From an uncultured Aquimarina sp. (GTDB lineage: Bacteria; Bacteroidota; Bacteroidia; Flavobacteriales; Flavobacteriaceae): 55,821 nucleotides of DNA. Below the pieces are notes generated by a model that was not told where the DNA came from, ran no database searches, and was given only the letters and a program-made list of their open reading frames with translations. Shown here piece after piece: positions 17,106 to 26,206 of the stretch. Position 1 is the stretch's first letter. Each line of letters starts with the position of its first letter. The stretch is taken from the NCBI GenBank assembly GCA_937951135.1, contig CALFCI010000041.1, positions 1 through 55,821 on the forward strand, in the 5' to 3' direction. The translations under genes and the position numbers were made by a program.

Positions 17106-18311
17106 TTACTTATCTTTCACTTCTACACCTAAGGTAATCGAAAACATGTGCGCCGATAAATCAGTACTGCGTTGTATGTAATTGTAACGCAACACTATGG
17201 TGTTATAGGTTAGTCTTTTTGCTTTATAATTACTAGGGCTATATTTTACACCCAATCCCGCACTATAGGTCTCTAATGTAGATAAATCAAAATCCGAGGT
17301 ATAATAACGTGCATCGAGACGATGTCCTCCAAAGGGCTGGAAATAAGTAGATCCTTGTTGTGCATAAAAACGCACAGTAGGGAGTACCGTAAGAAACGGT
17401 TTTACTTTAATTACAGTTTCATTTTCTATAGCAAAAGCTAGAATTCCAAAATCATCGGTATACCCATTGATTGTATTTTTTAAAATGACATTTCCTCCTA
17501 CAAAACTATTCCATTTTGCTGCAACTCCAAACTTTAAACGTTCATCGGGTAAGTCTTCTACGCGCAAAGAACCATCATTAAAATACACCCTATGAAAAGG
17601 AGTTGACAACAATCCTTTTTGATAGACTACCTCTGGGTAAATCCCTATGGTATTTCTTTTATTGACCACTTGCATCATTCCCAACTTCAATGCAAAAGTA
17701 TTTCTTCTATAGGTATCATGCCACTCTCGACTTCGCAGTTCTGATGGGTATATTAAAAAAGCTGGTCCTTGTTCATTACCGTCTAATCGCCCCCATCGCA
17801 AGTCATCATTAAACATCTGAAATTGCGCTGTATATTTTCTAGATTTTGTTTTATTTTGTTTCGCTACTCCCAATTTACTGGTTACAGAAAAATAATCGCT
17901 CTCTATAGAAAACCCTACCCCTCCATATACCGTAAGCCCCTGTTCATCAAAATCTTGCTCATACCCTATATTCGCGTAAGAACGTGCATCTATTGCCGAA
18001 GCAGATGACAGTACAAAATCAATATTATCTGTAGATGCTGAAGATATGATATCTACTCCTGCATTTACGGAGACTGCTTTATTTTTCCATGATCGAATCA
18101 CCGTTAATGATGGACCGTATACCTGTAACTTTTCTGTACCTACTCCTCCGGTTACAGCTGCGTTTTCTCCGTCTTGATTGTATTGATTATAAACCAATTC
18201 AATAGCCGTTTTAGGCACCTTATGAACAGCACTAGTGTCTTTTGGTTGCTGTGCTCTTGCTATAAACTGAAAGAAAGCTAAACTTCCTATAATTAAATAT
18301 TTTTTCTTCAT
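17106..18311 (-). CDS. DUF3570 outer-membrane beta-barrel protein
   Basis: The 401-residue protein has a signal peptide (about 1-20, ending ARAQ) and then a long run of amphipathic, aromatic-ended strands. The hallmark segment NAAVTGGVGTEKLQVYGP near residue 53 identifies the DUF3570 family, whose members are predicted outer-membrane barrels of unknown function. It is the last gene of a four-gene unit with a thioredoxin-like protein, ApbE and a DUF4266 lipoprotein, separated from the latter by only 11 bp. This gene order recurs in Bacteroidota and Proteobacteria from my general knowledge, and the job of the set is unknown. Channel or receptor function in the outer membrane is inference. Confidence 0.88.
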   Translation of the reverse strand: MKKKYLIIGSLAFFQFIARAQQPKDTSAVHKVPKTAIELVYNQYNQDGENAAVTGGVGTEKLQVYGPSLTVIRSWKNKAVSVNAGVDIISSASTDNIDFVLSSASAIDARSYANIGYEQDFDEQGLTVYGGVGFSIESDYFSVTSKLGVAKQNKTKSRKYTAQFQMFNDDLRWGRLDGNEQGPAFLIYPSELRSREWHDTYRRNTFALKLGMMQVVNKRNTIGIYPEVVYQKGLLSTPFHRVYFNDGSLRVEDLPDERLKFGVAAKWNSFVGGNVILKNTINGYTDDFGILAFAIENETVIKVKPFLTVLPTVRFYAQQGSTYFQPFGGHRLDARYYTSDFDLSTLETYSAGLGVKYSPSNYKAKRLTYNTIVLRYNYIQRSTDLSAHMFSITLGVEVKDK

Positions 18312-18322
18312 CTTTTATAACA

Positions 18323-18550
18323 TCAATTGCATCCACACCCACCACTAGATTTTGCCGCAGCAGCAGGAATTGCAGCTTCTCGTATGGTATAAATATAATT
18401 TTGAAAACGCTTTCCGGCATCGCTACTCATTTGCATCTCCGGATCATTAACATATACACGCTCATAAGGCTTTAGAGGGGCGCAGGAAGACAGTACTACC
18501 AATACGAGTACTACTATGCTAATATAGTGTCTATAGTTCAATCGTTTCAT
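18323..18550 (-). CDS. DUF4266 small lipoprotein with C-terminal GGCGCN
   Basis: The 75-residue protein has a lipoprotein signal with lipobox Cys23 (LSSCAP) and a conserved segment PYERVYVNDPEMQM (about 28-41). Its Cys-rich tail ends GGCGCN (C72, C74). The frame extends to 18628, but the ATG at 18550 gives the correct lipoprotein signal and is chosen. It overlaps the end of apbE by 20 bp and lies 11 bp before the DUF3570 gene. DUF4266 has no assigned function. The paired C-terminal cysteines next to a thioredoxin-like gene suggest a thiol or metal site that needs to be kept reduced, which is inference. Confidence 0.85.
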   Translation of the reverse strand: MKRLNYRHYISIVVLVLVVLSSCAPLKPYERVYVNDPEMQMSSDAGKRFQNYIYTIREAAIPAAAAKSSGGCGCN

Positions 18551-19463
18551 AGTTGATGTCTTTTGAAAAAAACAATTCGTTTTTATCGTTAATAATAATC
18601 GCTTCAGTTTGTGGCAACTGATTGACAAAAGCGATTCCTTCTTTTACGCCTTTCACATACACCCCGGTGGCTAATGCATCTGATAATTCTGCACTGGGAC
18701 TAGATACAGTTACACTTTTAATCCCTGTTAAGGGTAGCCCTGTATGTGGATTAATATTGTGAGAATAACGTATTCCCTGCTGCATAAAATATTGTTCATA
18801 ATCTCCAGAGGTGGCTACGGCTGCATTTTGAAGCGGAATATACATTAGTGTTTTGGTTTTAGTATCGGGATTAGCAATTCCTATTTTCCAAGGGGCTTGA
18901 TCTGGACTTGAGCCGAAAGCAGTAAGATCACCACTGGCATTTATATATCCTGAAGAAACGCCTTCAGCTTTCCAAAGTTGTTTCACTTTATCTGCTGCAT
19001 ACCCTTTCCCTATTGCTGCAAAACTAATACAGGTGCCTTTATGAAGAAATTGTACACTCTGCGCTTTGGGATTCAATACTATATTTTGATATCCAACCGC
19101 TTTTAATGTTTTCCTTATTCGTTGTTCTGATGGCATTGCAAAAGATTTGGCATCAAATTGGTATAACTGTTTTAATGGAGATGTACTAATATCAAAACTA
19201 CCATTGGTAAGCTGCGAAATACGAATACTTCGCTGTACCAATTCAAAACATTCTTTAGATACCACTACAGGCTTTACTGCTGCTCCCTGATTAATCTGAG
19301 TAACTTCAGAGTTGGGTAAAAATGTCGATAGCAGCTTTTCTAATCGTTGAATTTCGGCAATTCCTATTTGCAATAAGTCTTCTGCTTTTTTTTGATCCGA
19401 CATGACGATTCCTAATTTAAAATCAGAACCCATTAGTTTTGAAGCTATGCTAAATTCTTTCAT
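18531..19463 (-). CDS. apbE: FAD:protein FMN transferase
   Basis: The 310-residue protein belongs to the ApbE family, which transfers FMN from FAD to threonine of target proteins such as NqrB, NqrC and RnfG-type subunits, using Mg2+. The family motifs are visible: GKGYAADK (about 166-173) and INASGDL followed by an FG segment, the counterpart of the usual NxGGD site, and a C-terminal region (SHNINPHTGLPL) that binds FAD. No signal peptide or lipobox is visible, although most bacterial ApbE proteins act outside the inner membrane. The ATG overlaps the thioredoxin-like gene by 4 bp (ATGA), so an upstream start is excluded by context. No obvious flavinylation target is encoded beside it. Confidence 0.92.
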   Translation of the reverse strand: MKEFSIASKLMGSDFKLGIVMSDQKKAEDLLQIGIAEIQRLEKLLSTFLPNSEVTQINQGAAVKPVVVSKECFELVQRSIRISQLTNGSFDISTSPLKQLYQFDAKSFAMPSEQRIRKTLKAVGYQNIVLNPKAQSVQFLHKGTCISFAAIGKGYAADKVKQLWKAEGVSSGYINASGDLTAFGSSPDQAPWKIGIANPDTKTKTLMYIPLQNAAVATSGDYEQYFMQQGIRYSHNINPHTGLPLTGIKSVTVSSPSAELSDALATGVYVKGVKEGIAFVNQLPQTEAIIINDKNELFFSKDINYETIEL

Positions 19464-19861
19464 TTGGAGTGTCCAATTTCTTCTTGAAGTTTACTCACCA
19501 TTTGATCTACCGACTCGTTTGCATAGGTCAGTGTATAGAATTTGGAGTGGACATGATCGACCAACACTAGTGTAGGAAATGCTCCTTTAAAATTATACTG
19601 CTCTGCAACAGATGCATTATAGGATTCTTGCGCTTTAGGTAATTGTTTGCGTTGCGGAAAATCAATCTTTTCAATCACAATATCCTTTTGAGATAAATAG
19701 TTTTGAAAGACACTATCCTCTAATATATTTTTTTCCAACCGCCTACAATTACCACACCAATCTGAACCTTCAAAAACAATGAGTGTATATGTAGGCGTAC
19801 CGTAACTACTGCTTATGAAATGTACACAAAGTAACATTCCTAATAAAAACACATTACGCAT
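19460..19861 (-). CDS. Periplasmic thioredoxin-like protein (CGNC)
   Basis: The 133-residue protein has a signal peptide of about 21 residues and a thioredoxin fold with the dithiol site WCGNC (C36, C39). It should act in the periplasm, reducing or oxidising thiols, and would need electrons from an inner-membrane donor such as the DsbD at 2-4 kb. It heads the four-gene unit with apbE, DUF4266 and DUF3570 (4-bp overlap with apbE). A candidate minus-strand -7 element is at 19939-19946. CGNC rather than CGPC suggests a DsbD-like or TlpA-like specialised thioredoxin rather than a housekeeping one. Confidence 0.88.
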   Translation of the reverse strand: MRNVFLLGMLLCVHFISSSYGTPTYTLIVFEGSDWCGNCRRLEKNILEDSVFQNYLSQKDIVIEKIDFPQRKQLPKAQESYNASVAEQYNFKGAFPTLVLVDHVHSKFYTLTYANESVDQMVSKLQEEIGHSK

Positions 19862-19938
19862 ATAGATATTTTTGATTTTTTTTGAAATACATTATCCTCT
19901 TAAAAATGACTTGTTCGTTTTGATGCCTATACTGATCT

Positions 19939-19946
19939 CAAATATA
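19939..19946 (-). promoter_or_regulatory. Candidate -7 element for the thioredoxin-apbE-DUF4266-DUF3570 unit
   Basis: The minus strand reads TATATTTG, matching TAnnTTTG, 78 bp upstream of the first ATG. No clear -33 was seen. Confidence 0.45.
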
Positions 19947-20051
19947 AATTAATAATATCACTTCTCTGTAACGCTTGATTTTTTTTTAACGCTATGGTAT
20001 TGAAATATTTTATCAGTATACAAATAATTTACTATACTACGCCCCACAATT

Positions 20052-22187
20052 TTACTGTGGCATACGCTCCCTGATATTTGTAACCTTAGCAAGCGTTCTT
20101 TTTAGTAAAGCAAGCAGTGCTTCTTGATTTTCTTCTGAAGCAGGGTTACCACTAGTAGTAATCGTATTATTTACCGTTAAGGTGGGTTGCACAGGATCAT
20201 TAAACGCATTTTTAATCGCCTCAGATTTTTGTAATAGTTTATGCACATAATACAATAATTCATCTTGGTTACCTGCCCATTCGGGTAGTGGAATAAGCTC
20301 TACATCACGTATAAAAGATAAATCTAATTCTGGTACCGTTTCAATCCATTCAGAATATCCAAATCTGGATAATTTGATTTTAGTATTAGATGCATCTGCG
20401 GGTGCTACAAACAACGATTTATACGTTCCCGTATACTCAACGAATTCTTGTAGTACCACATCTGGATCGGGAACAAAATCTGTAACCGTTACCGTTGTAT
20501 CTGTTAGATTTAGCAATTCAACATATTTATAAATACCCGTACTATCAATATATCCAAACTCTATAGCAGATCCATTGGCTACGGTAAGCGTTCCTGTAGT
20601 TTCTACACTCGTAAATTTAGAACCAAATCGAAGTACAGTTGTTTTCAGCGTAATTGTTTTAGTGCCTTCATCTACTTCAAATACATTTGGAGCAGTTTGA
20701 TCTATAACAATGTTCCAATCTGCAGCTAGCATTAAACGATCTCCGTTAGTGGTAAAGAAAAAGTTTTCAATACCCAGTGCTGTTAAATTGTCTATCTTAA
20801 AACTTTTAGCGCGATCATACAATTTATCTAGCGTATCTATTTGGCCATACGCATCCACAATCGCCTTGCTCGATTCAGAGATCGCAGTATCATCAAAAAC
20901 CTTAGTCGCCAATTGAGTACCGTTAATCCCTTTTAATTCTGCATCAGGGATAATTTGATACCGATAATTATAAGACCACAGATGAATATCAAACAAATCG
21001 CTATCGTCATTATTTTTTCCTCTATAATCCCAAGCATAAGTACCACTATTCAAACCGTTTGCTCCTCCCGAATTTGCTACATTAGCCGCCAGTAATATTT
21101 GCTGTTGTGGAATATCCCCATTTACATTGGTCTGTACTATGTATTCGTTATCTGCGGTATTATTAACCGTATGTCCTTCTCGATTATAGGTTTCTCTTCC
21201 ACCATTATCTGTATCTCTAATATACATCGTTACTCCAGTGACTGGACTATTAGCCAGATCACTTACATTAAGATCTAATTCTTGATATACCAATGCTACA
21301 CCATAGCCTGCTCCATTCCCATCATTTTTATGATTTCCTGCAATAAGTTGAGATCCTGTCTTCGAATTAATAAGTATTGGTCGGCTTCCTTGCCATAATT
21401 TTATATCCTGCGTATTTCCTCGATCCCCTCCAGAATACCCTCTAAAAGTTACATCGTAATTAGGGGTAGATCCAGAAAATGCTATAGCACCTCCTGTAGT
21501 TTCTGGACTATAATTATCCATTTGTTGCGGTCTTCTTAAAAAAGTAAGATCTCCTTCTCCATTTCCTATAAACGTAAATCCATCTACAAAAAAGTTATCC
21601 GAATTCTGACGCACCTGAACCACATCAGATGTCGCATTTCGTCGTACCAATAGCACTGCATTCGTAATTCTCACTGTAGATGTAGGGTCTGCAATCCAAG
21701 GCAATTGCCCAACATCTATTGTTGCTCCTTTCCAATTCCAAGTAGCGCCATTACGCACAGCCAGAACTGCTCTATTTGCATTACAACAACCTCCATCTGT
21801 AGAAGACACAAAAATTCCTAGTCCTAGTGTCTGTCGGGTGACACCATTTATAAGAACATCATCTCCTAGATTATACGTAGCTCCACTTTGAATGTCAATA
21901 ATTGGGTTGGCTGGATTATTAAACACCAATTGTTCTTGTTCGGGATTATGGCTTAAAGTACCCTGAATCACAAGTTGTAAATTATTAAGATCATAAGTAA
22001 TATATTGATCTGCACCGGTTCCGTTTGACGTTACCACAACCCCTGCTATTCCGGATAAACCTGATAAGTCTCCATCCGTTCCTGTTTGTGTAATTACAGT
22101 TCCGCCTAAAGGCAAATTAAAACCCGCAAACATCGGTTGCATCAACGTACAAAAAAACAACACAATAAATAGTATTCTTTTCATCAT
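20052..22187 (-). CDS. Large secreted protein of unknown function, beta-rich with C-terminal helix
   Basis: I do not recognise a family. The 711-residue protein has a signal peptide (about 1-21, start MMKRILF). Residues 30-330 are rich in Gly, Asn, Thr and Val with repeated short strands, like a right-handed beta-helix or tail-fibre-type shaft. A middle region (about 400-610) has Ig-like or carbohydrate-binding features. The last 70 residues (HKLLQKSEAIKNAF...LLALLKRTLAKVTNIRERM) look helical, a possible coiled-coil tip or trimerisation part. No T9SS domain was seen. It follows the 156-residue secreted protein by 5 bp, so the two form a pair. A surface fibre or adhesin is the best guess, at low certainty. 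Confidence 0.75.
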   Translation of the reverse strand: MMKRILFIVLFFCTLMQPMFAGFNLPLGGTVITQTGTDGDLSGLSGIAGVVVTSNGTGADQYITYDLNNLQLVIQGTLSHNPEQEQLVFNNPANPIIDIQSGATYNLGDDVLINGVTRQTLGLGIFVSSTDGGCCNANRAVLAVRNGATWNWKGATIDVGQLPWIADPTSTVRITNAVLLVRRNATSDVVQVRQNSDNFFVDGFTFIGNGEGDLTFLRRPQQMDNYSPETTGGAIAFSGSTPNYDVTFRGYSGGDRGNTQDIKLWQGSRPILINSKTGSQLIAGNHKNDGNGAGYGVALVYQELDLNVSDLANSPVTGVTMYIRDTDNGGRETYNREGHTVNNTADNEYIVQTNVNGDIPQQQILLAANVANSGGANGLNSGTYAWDYRGKNNDDSDLFDIHLWSYNYRYQIIPDAELKGINGTQLATKVFDDTAISESSKAIVDAYGQIDTLDKLYDRAKSFKIDNLTALGIENFFFTTNGDRLMLAADWNIVIDQTAPNVFEVDEGTKTITLKTTVLRFGSKFTSVETTGTLTVANGSAIEFGYIDSTGIYKYVELLNLTDTTVTVTDFVPDPDVVLQEFVEYTGTYKSLFVAPADASNTKIKLSRFGYSEWIETVPELDLSFIRDVELIPLPEWAGNQDELLYYVHKLLQKSEAIKNAFNDPVQPTLTVNNTITTSGNPASEENQEALLALLKRTLAKVTNIRERMPQ

Positions 22188-22192
22188 AAGGA

Positions 22193-22663
22193 TTAATTAT
22201 ATGTTAGACCTTGTAAAAGAACTAATGTATTGGGTTGACTCCCTGTTCCAGAAGATCGTGTTTCTACATTCACATCTGCTTTATCATATCGGATTACCAA
22301 ATAATCTCCACTATCCTCTACCATAGATATGTAACAAAAATTAGCATCATCAAAAATTAATTCGTCTTTCACATCTCTAAATGTAGTTTCAATATCATAG
22401 GTATTACCCGTGTTTGTAATGGCTAAGAAAGTATCCGAAGTCGTGATATCTTTAACAGGTGTCATTGCCTGCCATGAACTAGCATCTCTATAAAATATAT
22501 TTTGTTCTGAAGAATTGTACAATAGAGAACCTGTATTGGGAGCAGTAATTGCATTCATTTCTGCAGTGGTTCCTTCTGACAACTTTACTAAAGATTCAGC
22601 GTCCATCTGAGCAAAGCATAAACAGTATGGAACTATGAGAAATATTAGGGCTATTTTTTTCAT
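22193..22663 (-). CDS. Small secreted protein paired with the 711-residue fibre-like protein
   Basis: The 156-residue protein has a signal peptide (about 1-18, MKKIALIFLIVPYCLCFA) and no lipobox. The body resembles the N-terminal part of the tail-fibre-like proteins that flavobacteria carry: a stretch with GSLLYNSSEQNIFYRDASSW and later beta strands. Five bases separate its stop from the ATG of the larger partner, so they are likely co-transcribed. The function is unknown. Together they may form a surface appendage or adhesin, which is inference. Confidence 0.7.
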   Translation of the reverse strand: MKKIALIFLIVPYCLCFAQMDAESLVKLSEGTTAEMNAITAPNTGSLLYNSSEQNIFYRDASSWQAMTPVKDITTSDTFLAITNTGNTYDIETTFRDVKDELIFDDANFCYISMVEDSGDYLVIRYDKADVNVETRSSGTGSQPNTLVLLQGLTYN

Positions 22664-22772
22664 AATTAATTAGGGCTTAACGTATAATATAATACATTTT
22701 TATTATTTTTCAAAAAATTATTTTTTGTTTAGTAACTATTGAATACAGAATACTATAGTAAAGAGCATGCTA

Positions 22773-24053
22773 TTACTTTTTAAATACTGGAAGTAATTTA
22801 GTACTCACTTCACCAAACCCAATGCGCACTCCGTTCTTTTTGCAATATCCTTTCATAATCACGGTATCGTTATCATCAATAAACTTGCGACTCCCTCCTT
22901 CTTTAAGCTGTACTGGTTTTTCTCCATTCCAACTCAACTCCATCATACAACCATAAGAGTCTGGAGTTGGGCCTGATATTGCACCACTACCCATCATATC
23001 TCCTGAGTTTACAGGACATCCGTTACTCGTATGATGTGCCAACTGCTGCGCCATATTCCAATACAAATACTTAAAATTGGATTTCGAAACTACTGTAGAA
23101 ACACTGTTTTCAGGTTCTATTGCCACTTCAAGATGAATATCAAACGTTTTATCACCTTCATACTGTAAATATGGAAATTGTTGGGTTTCAGGCTTTGGAC
23201 TCGCTACTCGATACGGTTCTAAGGCATCTAAGGTAACAATCCATGGTGAAACTGTAGAAGCAAAGTTTTTACCTAAGAAAGGACCTAATGGTGCGTACTC
23301 CCATTGCTGAATATCCCTAGCACTCCAATCATTAAACAATACCAAACCAAAAATATAATCTTCCGCCTCTTCTATAGGAATAGGTTCTCCAAAATGATTG
23401 GCATCTGTAGTAATAAACGCCATTTCTAGTTCGAAATCGACTACTCGTGAAGGTCCGAAAATAGGGGTTGTTGCTCCATTAATAAACTTTTGACCTTGAG
23501 GTCGATGTACCGGTATTCCAGAAGGCACAATAGAACTACTCCGTCCATGATAGCCTACAGGCATATGCAACCAATTGGGTAATAATGCCTTTTCTTCTCC
23601 TCTATATAACTTTCCTAAATTGGCAGCATGCTCTTTACTGCTAAAAAAATCGGTATAATCGCCTACAGTTACTGGCAATTGCATTTCGATCTCGTCCAAT
23701 CCAAACAATACTATTTTGCAATGCGCTTCGTTGTTTTGTAATGTTTTATGCTCAACATCAAAAATTTCTGCAATTCGATTCCGGACTAAACGCCACGTTT
23801 TTTTTCCATCAGAAATAAAATCGTTCAATGAATCTTGTAAAAAAATATCATCTGTAAGCGGAATCCCTTCAAAATAGCCTAATTGATGTAATGCTCCTAG
23901 ATCTATTGCTGTATTTCCTATCCGTGTTCCAATAGTAATGATATCATCACGGGTTAAAAACACCCCAAAAGGTATATTCTGAATTGGAAAATCAGTAGTT
24001 GTCGTGGTTTTGATCCACGTTTTACGGTCAGGATTATTAGCAGTTATAGGCAT
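22773..24053 (-). CDS. fahA: Fumarylacetoacetase
   Basis: The 426-residue protein performs the last step of tyrosine and phenylalanine breakdown, splitting 4-fumarylacetoacetate into fumarate and acetoacetate. It has the N-terminal SH3-like part (about 1-115) and the catalytic C-terminal domain with VGYHGRSSS, FELEMAFI, NDWSARDIQ, and the GSGAISGP segment. Length is normal for the family. It is separate from other tyrosine genes in this window and faces glyA across a 252-bp divergent spacer. The acetoacetate and acetyl-CoA produced connect to the 3-hydroxybutyryl-CoA dehydrogenase at 41 kb only loosely. Confidence 0.96.
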   Translation of the reverse strand: MPITANNPDRKTWIKTTTTTDFPIQNIPFGVFLTRDDIITIGTRIGNTAIDLGALHQLGYFEGIPLTDDIFLQDSLNDFISDGKKTWRLVRNRIAEIFDVEHKTLQNNEAHCKIVLFGLDEIEMQLPVTVGDYTDFFSSKEHAANLGKLYRGEEKALLPNWLHMPVGYHGRSSSIVPSGIPVHRPQGQKFINGATTPIFGPSRVVDFELEMAFITTDANHFGEPIPIEEAEDYIFGLVLFNDWSARDIQQWEYAPLGPFLGKNFASTVSPWIVTLDALEPYRVASPKPETQQFPYLQYEGDKTFDIHLEVAIEPENSVSTVVSKSNFKYLYWNMAQQLAHHTSNGCPVNSGDMMGSGAISGPTPDSYGCMMELSWNGEKPVQLKEGGSRKFIDDNDTVIMKGYCKKNGVRIGFGEVSTKLLPVFKK

Positions 24054-24176
24054 GGTCGTTGTTGTTAAAATTGATGGTTATATAAGTACTTTCTTTTTAT
24101 GAAGGTCATAATGTAACTCCGCTATAAATGATACAACACTTCATCATACACAAATAAAATCAAAACAATACAACTG

Positions 24177-24198
24177 TCTTGACTCTTGTTTCTAAAAG
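24177..24198 (-). repeat. Short repeat related to 13529-13550 (CAA heptamers on the minus strand)
   Basis: 22 bp match 13529-13550 with one difference. On the minus strand it reads CAAGAGT then CAAGACA, that is, two CAA-type heptamers. It is in the fahA/glyA divergent spacer. Confidence 0.5.
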
Positions 24199-24269
24199 CG
24201 TAGCGAATCTTATGTCTCAACTATTGTATCAAATATATAATTTTCATCCAATTTACAGAATGTATTTCC

Positions 24270-24277
24270 TATTTTTG
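24270..24277 (+). promoter_or_regulatory. Candidate -7 element for glyA
   Basis: TATTTTTG matches TAnnTTTG, 28 bp upstream of the glyA ATG. Confidence 0.55.
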
Positions 24278-24305
24278 CACTTTAAATTTTTCAAACCTAG
24301 AATAC

Positions 24306-25580
24306 ATGCAACGCGACGAACAAATTTTTGATTTAATTCAGGACGAGAAAAACCGTCAACTCAATGGATTAGAACTTATTGCTTCAGAAAACTTTGTTAG
24401 TGAACAAGTAATGGAAGCAGCAGGATCTGTGCTTACAAATAAATATGCCGAAGGATACCCTGGCAAACGCTATTATGGCGGATGTGAAGTGGTTGATATC
24501 GTAGAACAAATTGCTATTGACCGTGCTAAAGAATTGTTTGGTGCAGCTTATGCAAATGTACAGCCACACTCTGGATCACAGGCAAATACCGCAGTATTTC
24601 ATGCGTGTATCAAACCTGGAGATACTATATTAGGGTTTGACCTATCACATGGTGGACATTTAACTCATGGATCTCCTGTAAACTTTTCTGGTCGATTGTA
24701 CAATCCTGTATTTTATGGTGTAGAAGAAGCTACTGGATGTTTAAACTATGACAAAATCCAAGAAATAGCGACTAAAGAGCAGCCTAAATTAATCATTGCA
24801 GGTGCTTCAGCATATTCTAGAGAGATTGATTACAAAAGATTTAGAGTCATTGCCGATAGCGTTGGTGCTATTTTAATGGCAGATATTGCGCATCCTGCGG
24901 GATTAATAGCTAAGGGATTATTAGCCGATCCAATTCCACATTGTCATGTCGTAACCACCACTACACACAAGACACTACGAGGTCCTAGAGGTGGTTTAAT
25001 TTTGATGGGAGAAGATTTTGAAAATCCTTTTGGACTCAAACTTAAAAACGGAAAATTACGTAAAATGTCTTCACTACTAAATAGTGCTGTTTTTCCTGGA
25101 AACCAAGGTGGCCCCTTAGAGCATATTATTGCTGCCAAAGCAATTGCTTTTGGTGAAGCGCTTACCGATGAGTTTTTAAACTATGTGGTACAGGTAAAGA
25201 AAAATGCAGCTACCATGGCTAAAGCTTTAGTAGAAAAAGGGTATAAAGTAATTTCTGAAGGCACGGATAATCACATGATGCTTATCGACTTACGTAGCAA
25301 AGGTGTTACCGGAAAACAAGGTGAAGAAGCTTTAGGTAAAGCTGATATTACGGTAAATAAAAACATGGTGCCTTTTGACGATCAATCGCCATTTGTAACT
25401 TCTGGTATTCGTATTGGAGTTTCTGCGGTAACGACTAGAGGTTTAAAAGAGCAAGATATGCTTACTATTGTAGCACTTGTAGACAAAGTAATTACCAATA
25501 TTGATAATGATGAATTATTGGAAGATCTTGCTGGACAAGTAAATGCTATGATGGTAGATCGTCCATTATTTATAGCGTAA
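24306..25580 (+). CDS. glyA: Serine hydroxymethyltransferase
   Basis: The 424-residue PLP enzyme interconverts serine and glycine with tetrahydrofolate and 5,10-methylene-tetrahydrofolate, the main source of one-carbon units. The PLP lysine is K222 in the [14 protein letters not shown] segment. The N-terminal [20 protein letters not shown] and the HPAGL segments are typical. Length is normal. It is a single gene with its own -7 element and a long hairpin terminator at 25591-25661. Confidence 0.97.
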   Translation: MQRDEQIFDLIQDEKNRQLNGLELIASENFVSEQVMEAAGSVLTNKYAEGYPGKRYYGGCEVVDIVEQIAIDRAKELFGAAYANVQPHSGSQANTAVFHACIKPGDTILGFDLSHGGHLTHGSPVNFSGRLYNPVFYGVEEATGCLNYDKIQEIATKEQPKLIIAGASAYSREIDYKRFRVIADSVGAILMADIAHPAGLIAKGLLADPIPHCHVVTTTTHKTLRGPRGGLILMGEDFENPFGLKLKNGKLRKMSSLLNSAVFPGNQGGPLEHIIAAKAIAFGEALTDEFLNYVVQVKKNAATMAKALVEKGYKVISEGTDNHMMLIDLRSKGVTGKQGEEALGKADITVNKNMVPFDDQSPFVTSGIRIGVSAVTTRGLKEQDMLTIVALVDKVITNIDNDELLEDLAGQVNAMMVDRPLFIA

Positions 25581-26206
25581 CTATTACATAGATAGTTGTA
25601 AGTTGATCACTTAGTATTCAGGCACATCCCTGTATCACACTTGGTGTAGCTTACAACTATCATTTTTTTTAAGCAGTTTTCTCTACACTTCTTTTTCTGA
25701 ATCTCCCTCTGTATCCGCAGGATAATTTTATAAGATATCAACCCCCTTGTATACCCTTTTACAAAAATGTCATTACTCCAATACGACACAAAGACAAACG
25801 CTGACAGCTTGTCCTAAGCATACCAAAGCGCTAAGACGGAAGCTATATTAAATTTATTCTCTTTGAAACTTTACGACTTTGAAACTCAGTTACACAAAAG
25901 GCTTATCGTTCTTCACATTTACCATATTCACAACAAATTTCCATTACACAAACCAGAACACAAAACATACTGATTATCAATATTTTAAAAACGATAATTC
26001 ATTTTTTTTTTGTACTTTTAAAGAATTAACTACGTATTGCATTCGTAATTACTAGCTAGGATCTCCCAAAATTCCTATAGTAGTACACATAAATTTTCGA
26101 ACACTCCTGCTAAACGCATACAGCAGTTTTTTGTATTCCCAAAATAGTATCCTGACTTTTTAAAAGTCTACAAATAGTATCGTATAACTTCATTAAAATT
26201 AGTAAC
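25581..26206. other. Intergenic spacer, about 625 bp
   Basis: The first part holds the probable glyA terminator. A terminator-like hairpin CTGCT-N10-AGCAG plus TTTTTT at 26107-26132 lies 75 bp before the sigma-like gene and could be an attenuator, but the stem is only 5 bp. A 60-codon minus-strand frame (25607-25789) has no recognisable content and is not called. Confidence 0.5.
25591..25661 (+). terminator. Probable glyA terminator with long loop
   Basis: The arms GATAGTTGTAAG (25591-25602) and CTTACAACTATC (25650-25661) are perfectly complementary and are followed by ATTTTTTTT. The 47-nt loop is long for an intrinsic terminator and may fold further. It begins 11 bp past the stop codon. Confidence 0.6.

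Noticed and set aside
25607-25789. 60-codon minus-strand frame after glyA
   Set aside because: It overlaps the glyA terminator hairpin, has no signal or motif, and its composition is like the spacer.
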